This document shows positions 1 through 6,189 of a stretch of 7,677 nucleotides of DNA, in pieces. Origin of the DNA: Gammaproteobacteria bacterium (GTDB taxonomy: Bacteria; Pseudomonadota; Gammaproteobacteria; GCA-001735895). The stretch covers positions 1 to 7,677 of the forward strand of contig QIJI01000193.1 in assembly GCA_003231795.1 (NCBI GenBank), written 5' to 3'. The position numbers and the translations under genes are program-made. The stretch's first letter is position 1, and each line of letters opens with the position of its first letter. The notes beneath the pieces were generated by a model. The model had not been told where the DNA came from. It saw nothing but the letters and a program-made list of their open reading frames with translations, and did no database searches.

Positions 1-792
1 AGGGCTTTTACAGACTATCGCGAAATCATTCCAATGGTGGATGCTATCAGCCTGGTGGTGCCAACCAGCCTGCATTATAAAATTGCGCGCGAATTTCTGA
101 AAGCAGGAATTCACTGTTTAATCGAAAAACCGATCACCGAAAGCACGGAAGAGGCCCAACAGCTAATCGAAATAGCCGAACGTAATGAGCTGGTGCTGCA
201 AGTCGGCCATATAGAACGCTTTAATAGCGTCATGATCGGGGTCGAACAAAACCTGCAGCAGGCGCAATTTATTGAATCGACTAGATTGGCACCGTTTACC
301 CCGCGCGCAACCGATGTCAGTGTCATACTCGACCTGATGATCCATGATATTGATTTGATCCTTGATCTGATCGACAGTCCAATCCGTAAAATTTCAGCCA
401 GCGGTATTTCGGTGCTGTCAGACAATATTGATATTGCCAATGCACGCATAGAATTCGAAAATAACAGTGTCGCCAATGTTACCGCGAGTCGGATCAGCCG
501 TAAACGCGAACGCAAGATGCGAATTTTTCAAAAAGATGCCTACCTTTCGGTCGATTTGCAGGACAAGTTGATTGCGATTAATCGCAAAGGGAAAACCGAC
601 AACGAAGCCGGTTTCAAGGATATTACCCACGAAGAACTGCGCTTTGAAGATAACGACGCACTCAACCTCGAAATTATCGACTTTCTCGGGTCGATCACCG
701 ACGGCAGACGTCCGATTGTCAACGGTGTCGATGGCAAACGGGCGCTCGAAACTGCAATCGCTATTACCACTCAGATAAACGCATCAATATGA
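1..792 (+). CDS. gnnA: Gfo/Idh/MocA oxidoreductase, probable UDP-GlcNAc 3-dehydrogenase GnnA (5' partial)
   Basis: The reading frame is open from base 1, and the in-frame ATG at 34 is internal, so the gene begins outside the window; 263 residues are visible. The missing N-terminus should hold the GxGxxG NAD(P)-binding loop. Visible family marks are the end of the Rossmann domain (AISLVVPTSLHY), the EKP motif at bases 124-132 within LIEKPIT, VGHIERFN, and a DLMIHDIDL segment typical of the sugar-binding domain. Known family member GnnA oxidises the 3-OH of UDP-GlcNAc to a ketone, which GnnB then transaminates to give UDP-GlcNAc3N. The GnnA assignment rests on context: an aminotransferase follows with an ATGA overlap, then lpxB, the arrangement described in Acidithiobacillus ferrooxidans. 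On sequence alone it could be another sugar-nucleotide dehydrogenase. The enzyme would be cytosolic. Confidence 0.85.
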   Translation, partial: RAFTDYREIIPMVDAISLVVPTSLHYKIAREFLKAGIHCLIEKPITESTEEAQQLIEIAERNELVLQVGHIERFNSVMIGVEQNLQQAQFIESTRLAPFTPRATDVSVILDLMIHDIDLILDLIDSPIRKISASGISVLSDNIDIANARIEFENNSVANVTASRISRKRERKMRIFQKDAYLSVDLQDKLIAINRKGKTDNEAGFKDITHEELRFEDNDALNLEIIDFLGSITDGRRPIVNGVDGKRALETAIAITTQINASI

Positions 793-1877
793 ACATCCCG
801 ATGGTCGACCTCAAAGGTCAGTACGAATCACTCAAAAGTGAAATTGACAGCGCGCTGTTACAGGCGCTATCCGAAACCCGGTTTATTCTCGGACCCAATG
901 TGCAGGCTTTCGATCAGGAAGCGGCCGATTACCTTGGGGTCAAGCATGCCATTAGCTGTGCCTCGGGCACCGATGCATTACACCTGGCACTGTTGGCGGC
1001 AGGGATTAAAGCGGGCGATGAAATCATTACCACCGCGTTCACCTTTATCGCAACCGGAGAAGCCATTCGATACATCGGCGCAGTACCTGTGTTTGTCGAT
1101 ATTGATGCGCGCAGCCTGAATCTGGATCCCGCCCTGGTACGCGCTGCCATAACCGACAAAACCCGTGCCATATTGCCGGTGCACCTGTTTGGCCAGGCCG
1201 CTGACATGGATGAGTTACAAGACTTGGCGGATGAATTTGATCTACTGGTAATCGAAGATTGCGCGCAGTCATTCGGCAGTCGATATCGAGGCAAAATGAC
1301 CGGCAGCCTCGGTTGCGTCAGTGCCTTCAGTTTTTTTCCGAGCAAGAATCTCGGCTGTTACGGCGATGGCGGTATGATTGCGACCGACGACGATGAAATT
1401 GCCGCACAGATCAAGCTGCTACGCAATCACGGCAGCAGCCAGCAATATCATCACGATGTCATTGGCTATAACAGCCGGCTAGACGAGCTACAGGCGGTAA
1501 TTTTACGAATCAAGCTGAAATATATCGACGAATACAATGCAAAGCGGCTCGCAGTTGCGCAAGTATACAACGAACGACTCGCCCAAAGTGGTTTTGAAAC
1601 CCCTCAAATTCCTGATGATCGCGACCATAGTTTTCATCAGTACACGTTGCTCTGTGATGAGCGCGACGCATTGCGTGAAGTCATTATTGCCGAGGGGGTG
1701 TCCTGCGCGGTTTATTACCCGATTCCGTTGCATCGTCAACGCGCATTCGATGATAGCGATGCTCCCGAACTGCCGGTTACCGAAAATACTGCCGCGCGAT
1801 GTCTGTCATTGCCGATATATCCGGAAATGACGGAACACCAGATTGAAACCGTTTGTGACGCGGTATTAAAGCGCTGA
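789..1877 (+). CDS. gnnB: DegT/DnrJ/EryC1/StrS PLP aminotransferase, probable GnnB
   Basis: This 362-residue protein has the usual length for sugar-nucleotide aminotransferases of fold type I. Motifs in order: CASGTDALHLAL (58-69, phosphate-binding region), VIEDCAQSFG (154-163, with D157 expected to pair with the PLP pyridine nitrogen), SAFSFFPSKNLG (178-189, with K186 the expected Schiff-base lysine), GDGGMIAT (192-199), LRNHG (211-215), and YNSRLDELQAVIL (227-239). The predicted reaction is glutamate-dependent transamination of the 3-keto intermediate made by the upstream dehydrogenase, giving UDP-GlcNAc3N. The start ATG overlaps the upstream stop as ATGA, with no clear Shine-Dalgarno, so reinitiation by terminating ribosomes is likely. 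The stop overlaps the lpxB start by one base (TGATG). The family is certain; the 3-amino specificity is inferred from neighbours. Confidence 0.88.
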   Translation: MNIPMVDLKGQYESLKSEIDSALLQALSETRFILGPNVQAFDQEAADYLGVKHAISCASGTDALHLALLAAGIKAGDEIITTAFTFIATGEAIRYIGAVPVFVDIDARSLNLDPALVRAAITDKTRAILPVHLFGQAADMDELQDLADEFDLLVIEDCAQSFGSRYRGKMTGSLGCVSAFSFFPSKNLGCYGDGGMIATDDDEIAAQIKLLRNHGSSQQYHHDVIGYNSRLDELQAVILRIKLKYIDEYNAKRLAVAQVYNERLAQSGFETPQIPDDRDHSFHQYTLLCDERDALREVIIAEGVSCAVYYPIPLHRQRAFDDSDAPELPVTENTAARCLSLPIYPEMTEHQIETVCDAVLKR

Positions 1878-3055
1878 TGGTTCCGACCCAGGTCATGATT
1901 CTGGCGGGTGAAGCATCAGGAGATGCACACGCTGCTGAATTTGTCGAACAATTGAAGATCCAGCATGCCGATATCAAGTTGACCGGCATGGGCGGGCAGG
2001 CAATGAAACAGGCCGGAGTCGATGTGTTCTTCGACTCGTCCATCATCGCGGTCGTCGGTCTGGTAGAGGTTCTGCGTCACTGGGGCGACATCAAACGTGC
2101 CATGACAATGGTGAAGCAACATCTTGATCAAACCCGTCCCGACATACTGGTGCTGGTTGATTACCCTGAATTTAACCTGAAGATGGCTCGACACGCACGT
2201 GCGCTTGGAATCAGGGTATTGTTCTATATCAGCCCGCAGGTTTGGGCCTGGCGTCCCAGGCGAATTCACAAAATCGGCCGCCTGATCGATCACATGGCGG
2301 TTATTTTCAAATTTGAGCAGGTTTATTACGAGCGTGCCGGCATTCCGGTCAGCTTTGTTGGACATCCGTTGGTTGACAGGGTCGGAATCGATGTTGATCC
2401 GGTAACAATCCGTCAGCGTCTTGATATCGAACCTGATGCCAGACTGATCGGACTTTTCCCCGGAAGTCGACAGAGTGAAATTTTGCGCCTGATACCGGTA
2501 ATGCTGGACAGCGCCAGGCAGATGCAACAACAGGATCCACGGATAAGATTTATCCTGCCGGTCGCCTCGACCCTCGATTTTGACTCGATAAAAAAGCAAT
2601 GCGACTCCAGCGGTGTCGAAGTACAGGTCTGCCGAGGCGATATTTATGAACTGATTTCCTGTTGCGATGCGATTGCAACCTGCTCGGGAACGGTAACCCT
2701 GGAAATTGCGCTACTCGGCGTGCCCATGTGCATACTGTATAAAATGTCCCCGATTTCGTACTTTATAATGAGTCGACTGATTACCATTCCACATATTGGC
2801 CTCGCCAATATTGTTGCAGGCGATGCGATCGTTCGGGAACTTTTACAGAATCAGGCCAGCCCCAAAAACGTCAGCCGTGAGCTTTTTGAATTGCTTGACA
2901 ATCAGGAGTATCGATCCCGGATCAAGTCCGGACTGGCACGAGTCAGGGACAACCTGGGGGCTGGCAACGGCGCTCAAAATGTGGCACAACTGATCCTGTC
3001 TCTGGTGCTCGATCAAAAGTCCGGCAATAACATCGAATCAATGGAAAAACTATGA
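1877..3055 (+). CDS. lpxB: Lipid-A-disaccharide synthase
   Basis: LpxB is a GT19 glycosyltransferase at the cytosolic membrane face. It joins 2,3-diacyl-GlcN-1-phosphate to UDP-2,3-diacyl-GlcN, releasing UDP and forming the beta-1',6 lipid A disaccharide. At 392 residues it has normal family length. Motifs: AGEASGD (10-16), LTGMGG (35-40), LVDYPEFNLKMA (93-104, the conserved acidic/FN region), YISPQVWAWRPRRIHKI (117-133), VGHPLVD (161-167), FPGSRQSEI (194-202, UDP-binding region), CSGTVTLEIAL (269-279), and IGLANIVAG (307-315). It begins one base inside the upstream stop and ends in an ATGA overlap with the next gene, so it is the third cistron of a coupled operon. If the two upstream genes supply UDP-GlcNAc3N, its sugar substrates would carry amide rather than ester acyl chains at position 3. 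Confidence 0.97.
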   Translation: MVPTQVMILAGEASGDAHAAEFVEQLKIQHADIKLTGMGGQAMKQAGVDVFFDSSIIAVVGLVEVLRHWGDIKRAMTMVKQHLDQTRPDILVLVDYPEFNLKMARHARALGIRVLFYISPQVWAWRPRRIHKIGRLIDHMAVIFKFEQVYYERAGIPVSFVGHPLVDRVGIDVDPVTIRQRLDIEPDARLIGLFPGSRQSEILRLIPVMLDSARQMQQQDPRIRFILPVASTLDFDSIKKQCDSSGVEVQVCRGDIYELISCCDAIATCSGTVTLEIALLGVPMCILYKMSPISYFIMSRLITIPHIGLANIVAGDAIVRELLQNQASPKNVSRELFELLDNQEYRSRIKSGLARVRDNLGAGNGAQNVAQLILSLVLDQKSGNNIESMEKL

Positions 3056-4158
3056 ATTCACGTGGTCATTCGGAAGGCATCACCATGAGTGGTGGCGGTC
3101 TCTACTCGCTTGCAACCGTCGGTGCCAAACACGTTATCGACGCCGCCACACCGATGGTAGTCGACGCTATAAACAGCTTGCCCGATGAATCAATAGCTTG
3201 CGGATTTACCTTATCCGATATGGGTACCGCCGATGCAGGCACCTCACTCAGCATGGTTACAAAAGCCATCGAAACGGTTAACCAGCGAGCACCCGGCACC
3301 GAGGTCAGGATTTTTTATTCCGATCAGCCCGGTAATGATTTCAACGCATTGATTACCAACGTACATGGACTGGGGCCCTTCGATAGTTACCTTGATCACC
3401 ACCAGAATGTTTATCCTTTTGCATCGGGCACCACCTTCTATAAACAGATTGTCCCTTCAAATAGCCTCGATATCGGCTTTTCGGCGACAGCGATGCACTG
3501 GATGAGCAGCAAGGTCTGCAACATCAGTAACCATGTGCAGGCAATCGGTGCACAAGGTGCACAACTCGATGCATTTCGAAAGCAGGCGCATCGAGACTGG
3601 CGACAGATTCTGCTGCACCGAGCCGCCGAGCTAAAACCCGGCGGCAAGCTGGTACTGATCAACTTTGCCCGTGATGAACAGGATCGATATCTGGGTAATA
3701 CCGGTGGGGTTAACATGTTCGATACCTTCAACCGGATCTGGCTGGATTTTGTCGAACAGAAGCGAATCACCAGGGAAGAATATGAAAACATGACCCTGCC
3801 GCAGTATTACAACACGGTTGAAGAATTCAGCGCACCCCTGCTCGATTCTGCGGAGGCTGTTTACCAGGCCGGCTTGCGGCTTGATCATATCGATACTCGA
3901 ATCGTCAAATGCCCGTTCGCAGAATCTTTTGAACAGCATGGGAATGCAGCCAAATTTGCAGAAGAATATATCCCTACTATTCGTAGCTGGAATGAAAGTA
4001 TATTTTTTAACGGTCTGTCGGACGAGCGTACTATTGAGGAGCGCCGTCAGATAATCGAAGACTACTATTCAAGCTATCGGGAACTGGTTCGTGATCAACC
4101 GGCCGGTCATGGCATGGATTATGTTCATGCCTACTCGGTAATCTCGAAGCAGGGTTAG
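3052..4158 (+). CDS. SABATH-family SAM-dependent methyltransferase (Methyltransf_7 type)
   Basis: The 368-residue protein shows the SABATH pattern in order: SGGGLYSLA (13-21); SDMGTADAGTSL (55-66), equivalent to the plant LGCSSGPN SAM loop; VRIFYSDQPGNDFNAL (85-100), equivalent to the plant LNDLPGNDFN segment; FYKQIVPSNSLDIGFSATAM (129-148) followed by HW (149-150), equivalent to SFY..LFPSNSL..SSYSLHW; and AAELKPGGKLVL (191-202). Known members methylate small-molecule carboxylates (salicylate, benzoate, jasmonate, indole acetate) or ring nitrogens (xanthines). The HW pair that lies near the substrate carboxylate in salicylate methyltransferase is kept; a counterpart of its substrate-contacting Gln is not obvious by eye. 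No signal peptide or membrane segment is seen, so it is probably cytosolic. It overlaps lpxB by ATGA. A second ATG at 3085 has a better ribosome site and begins where the homology begins, so 3085 may be the main start. The substrate cannot be read from the sequence. Confidence 0.88.
   Translation: MNSRGHSEGITMSGGGLYSLATVGAKHVIDAATPMVVDAINSLPDESIACGFTLSDMGTADAGTSLSMVTKAIETVNQRAPGTEVRIFYSDQPGNDFNALITNVHGLGPFDSYLDHHQNVYPFASGTTFYKQIVPSNSLDIGFSATAMHWMSSKVCNISNHVQAIGAQGAQLDAFRKQAHRDWRQILLHRAAELKPGGKLVLINFARDEQDRYLGNTGGVNMFDTFNRIWLDFVEQKRITREEYENMTLPQYYNTVEEFSAPLLDSAEAVYQAGLRLDHIDTRIVKCPFAESFEQHGNAAKFAEEYIPTIRSWNESIFFNGLSDERTIEERRQIIEDYYSSYRELVRDQPAGHGMDYVHAYSVISKQG
3072..3077 (+). promoter_or_regulatory. 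Shine-Dalgarno GGAAGG favouring an internal start at 3085
   Basis: GGAAGG lies 7 bases before the in-frame ATG at 3085. The upstream ATG at 3052 has only a short GGA at 3043-3045. Starting at 3085 would give MSGGGLYS, where similarity to the SABATH N-terminus begins, and would remove 11 poorly conserved residues. Both starts may be used, the first by coupling to lpxB. Confidence 0.5.
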
Positions 4159-4172
4159 CGCTGATCGTTGCA

Positions 4173-4244
4173 CGTCATCCCCGCGAAGGCGGGGACCTTG
4201 CAACTCGCCACCTTTACAAGGTCCCCGCCTGCGCGGGGATGACG
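4173..4244. repeat. Paired REP-like palindrome (BIME-like), possible bidirectional terminator
   Basis: Two 28-nt arms, 4173-4200 and 4217-4244, are reverse complements at 27 of 28 positions (the exception is A4186 against G4231) around a 16-nt spacer. Each arm is itself a small hairpin: TCCCCGC/GCGGGGA around GAAG (4178-4195) and around CTGC (4222-4239). GTCATCCCCGCG-type palindromes are a recurrent intergenic repeat class in proteobacteria. It lies in the 118-base gap between convergent stop codons at 4158 and 4277. There it could stop transcription from both sides or stabilise both 3' ends. It lacks a clear T tract, so the terminator role is inferred. Confidence 0.8.
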
Positions 4245-4276
4245 GGGGATGGGTCGGAATAAATGAACCATCGGTA

Positions 4277-5314
4277 TCAAACCTCAACCGGATATCCCGC
4301 CTTCTCCCAATCCGGCATGCCGCTGTGGCTGATGCAGACGATATGATTCAAACCCTGCAAATTCAGGTTTGTCATTGAAGTTTGCGCTCGACGGCCGGAT
4401 CGACAATACAGGTATACCTGGTCATATCCAGCCAGTGTTTCGACATGCTCATTTTCGGTTCCCATCGGAATATTCCGACTGCCGGGCACATGTCCACGTG
4501 CATATTCTTCGGGGGTACGATTGTCCCAGACCAACGTATTATCAGGTAATTCCTGCCACACCTGATACAAATCGTTCATGTCGAAATCACGCAGTAAATA
4601 GCGATTAGGGTCAAAACGGATACCGACTTCCATATTTGCAGGCACTGCTTCATTGATGCGTTTCGGCATATCCAGATTAAGATTGTTCATCAAATCAATG
4701 AACTCCTGCCTGGAACGGTTCCCGCCGAGGCGGGGATTCCACATTTTTTCTTCGCCGATAGTCGATGAAGTGCGACCGTTGTAATCGTGTGCCGGGAATA
4801 CGATGGTATCGTCGCTGAGCACAAAAAGCTTCGTGGTAATGCTGTCGTATAACTCCCCCGGATCGCCAAATTGAAAATCGGTACGGCCGCAACCGCGAAT
4901 CAACAGCGTATCACCGCTGAATAAATTGCCATCGCAAAAAAAACTGGTACATCCATTGGTATGACCCGGCGTAGAAATAGCCCTGATCGAATAGTGTCCG
5001 AGCTGAATGCAAGCGCCATCGGCGAGTGGCAGATCGATTGCCGGAATCCCGGAATTTTCCCCAAAAACCAGTTTCGCGCCTACTGATTGCCGAATTTTGC
5101 CTGACGCGGTGATGTGATCCGCGTGCGCATGGGTTTCGATGGTGTAGAGCAGTTCAATTCCAAGCTCGTTTATGATCTGCATATCGCGCTCGTAGAGTTC
5201 GAGCACCGGGTCGATAATGGCACCTTCACCCGTTTCCCCATCGAGCAACAGATAAGTGTAGGTGCAGCTTTCGCGATCAAATAGTTGTTTAATGGTTAAT
5301 TGCGGAACGCCCAT
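4277..5314 (-). CDS. Persulfide dioxygenase-rhodanese fusion (ETHE1-like metallo-beta-lactamase fold plus rhodanese)
   Basis: The 345-residue protein has two domains. Residues 1 to about 235 form an ETHE1-type metallo-beta-lactamase fold: IETHAHADH (59-67), STPGHTNG (114-121), LFSGDTLLIRGCGRTDFQ (131-148), FPAHDY (173-178), WNPRLGG (192-198). By family homology H62, H118 and D135 should bind the single Fe(II). Residues about 245-345 form a rhodanese domain with active loop YCRSGRRAQ (303-311), cysteine C304. The family oxidises glutathione persulfide to sulfite and glutathione; the rhodanese half can move sulfane sulfur between thiosulfate, sulfite and glutathione, so the fusion joins two steps of mitochondrial-type sulfide oxidation. 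No signal peptide is seen, so it is cytosolic. The chosen ATG is supported by family-like QLFDRESCTYTYLL at residues 10-23; only a weak TGAGA (5323-5327) precedes it. It is the only recognisable sulfur-metabolism gene in the window. Confidence 0.92.
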   Translation of the reverse strand: MGVPQLTIKQLFDRESCTYTYLLLDGETGEGAIIDPVLELYERDMQIINELGIELLYTIETHAHADHITASGKIRQSVGAKLVFGENSGIPAIDLPLADGACIQLGHYSIRAISTPGHTNGCTSFFCDGNLFSGDTLLIRGCGRTDFQFGDPGELYDSITTKLFVLSDDTIVFPAHDYNGRTSSTIGEEKMWNPRLGGNRSRQEFIDLMNNLNLDMPKRINEAVPANMEVGIRFDPNRYLLRDFDMNDLYQVWQELPDNTLVWDNRTPEEYARGHVPGSRNIPMGTENEHVETLAGYDQVYLYCRSGRRAQTSMTNLNLQGLNHIVCISHSGMPDWEKAGYPVEV

Positions 5315-5404
5315 AGATAGAATCTCATAATCAAGCTTTGGCTGAGTTATTAACCAGTGTAATTTTTACCTTTGGAAATGGCAATTGTTGGTAGTAATTT
5401 CAAA

Positions 5405-5454
5405 TAGGGCCTGTTCACACTAATTGATGATTCAACTAGTGTGAACAGGCCCTA
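5405..5454. repeat. Perfect 18-bp inverted repeat in a divergent intergenic region, possible mobile-element ends
   Basis: TAGGGCCTGTTCACACTA at 5405-5422 is repeated exactly in inverse orientation at 5437-5454. Inside, after one A/C mismatch, TTGA (5424-5427) pairs with TCAA (5432-5435) around a TGAT loop, so the 50 bases form an almost complete palindrome. It sits between the divergent starts at 5314 and 5476 and ends 21 bases before the latter. No T tract follows, so an intrinsic terminator is unlikely. The outer TA on each side could reflect TA-targeted insertion. The arms look like transposon terminal repeats with the interior lost (a MITE or solo ends), but a large operator is not excluded. 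Confidence 0.75.
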
Positions 5455-5475
5455 GTTCGGATATTATTCTGCAGC

Positions 5476-6090
5476 ATGAATCTCGAGCAGTTGCCAGGCC
5501 GGCTAAATCTGGAATCCGGGGTAATCGCCATCCTGATATTACTGGTGGCAATCACTCTAATCCTGTACCTCAATCGAAATACACTGCAAATACGCTTGCG
5601 CGAATGGCGGGTACAACGGTGTCTGAACGAAATTGGCAGTGAGCAAATCCGAAAACTGGTTTGCCCCGATGGTCTCGATGGTTATTTTGAAATCGATCGG
5701 CTGGCTTTGACACGGGACAGCATTATTTTGATTCATTACAAGCGATATGCCGGACGCATCTACTGTGCCGAACGTATTGCCGAATGGACCCAGGTTGTCG
5801 GACAGAAAAGCTTTAAATTTGAAAATCCTTTGTTCGAACTCGAAAATCAGCTGACTTCTTTGCGAGTTCTAAGCGGTCAGGTACCGATAACAGGTTATTT
5901 GTTTCTCAATCACAGCGCGACATTCCCGAAGGGTCACCCGCCAACCATCTTGCACCCCGACAATATTCCCGAGCCATTGCTCGGTATCAATTGCAGTCCG
6001 GTAAAGCCGGAAATTAAAGCCGCATGGGAAAAATTGAAGGGATTAAATAGTCGGCAGCCAACTAACAAACGTATCAGCGTTAAAACTTGA
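5476..6090 (+). CDS. Membrane-anchored NERD-domain protein
   Basis: The 204-residue protein begins with one hydrophobic segment at about 15-32 (VIAILILLVAITLIL), followed by basic residues (RLREWRVQR, 40-48). This predicts an N-terminal anchor with the rest cytosolic. Residues about 55-165 resemble the nuclease-related domain (NERD): DGLDGYFEIDRLALT (65-79), IILIHYKRYAGRIY (83-96), EWTQVVGQKSFKFENPL (103-119), and ENQLTSLR (123-130). NERD folds are related to restriction-type endonucleases, which usually carry an acidic residue two positions before the core lysine; here that position is H87 (HYK, 87-89), so catalysis may be altered or lost. The cellular role of the family is poorly defined. 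No Shine-Dalgarno is visible. A weak TATTAT at 5462-5467 could drive a very short-leader or leaderless transcript. Confidence 0.75.
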   Translation: MNLEQLPGRLNLESGVIAILILLVAITLILYLNRNTLQIRLREWRVQRCLNEIGSEQIRKLVCPDGLDGYFEIDRLALTRDSIILIHYKRYAGRIYCAERIAEWTQVVGQKSFKFENPLFELENQLTSLRVLSGQVPITGYLFLNHSATFPKGHPPTILHPDNIPEPLLGINCSPVKPEIKAAWEKLKGLNSRQPTNKRISVKT

Positions 6091-6175
6091 TAAATTGAGG
6101 TAGAAAGCACAGAATATGCTGGTTATCAGCGGCTCGCAACCGGGTTTCTGATCAATTATAACAATACATAATAAC

Positions 6176-6183
6176 GGAGAGGA
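6176..6183 (+). promoter_or_regulatory. Strong Shine-Dalgarno of the TRAP binding protein gene
   Basis: GGAGAGGA lies 6 bases before the ATG at 6190. It is the best ribosome binding site in the window and fits high expression of a periplasmic binding protein. It confirms the start, which also gives a complete Tat signal peptide. In the 99-base gap from 6091 to 6189, TATAAC at 6157-6162 is a possible -10 box, but no convincing -35 box accompanies it. Confidence 0.8.
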
Positions 6184-6189
6184 CCAGCA

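Noticed and set aside
1916..2599. A 227-codon open frame antisense to lpxB
   Set aside because: It lies opposite strongly conserved LpxB motifs and has no recognisable domain, so it is a by-product of the lpxB codons.
4069..4287. A 72-codon minus-strand open frame across the REP region
   Set aside because: Its Pro/Arg/Gly-rich product (SSPRRRGPCKGG) is simply the translation of the palindromic repeat, and it overlaps the methyltransferase end.
4720..4742. A GGTTCCCGCCGAGGCGGGGA-like palindrome resembling the REP arms
   Set aside because: It falls inside the persulfide dioxygenase and encodes WNPRLGGNR in frame, around the family's NPRL segment. Chance resemblance through Gly/Pro/Arg codons is more likely than an inserted repeat.
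6134..6162. Sigma-70 promoter before the TRAP gene (TCGCAA ... TATAAC)
   Set aside because: The -10 box is plausible but the -35 match is only 3 of 6, so it is mentioned with the ribosome site and not listed as a promoter.
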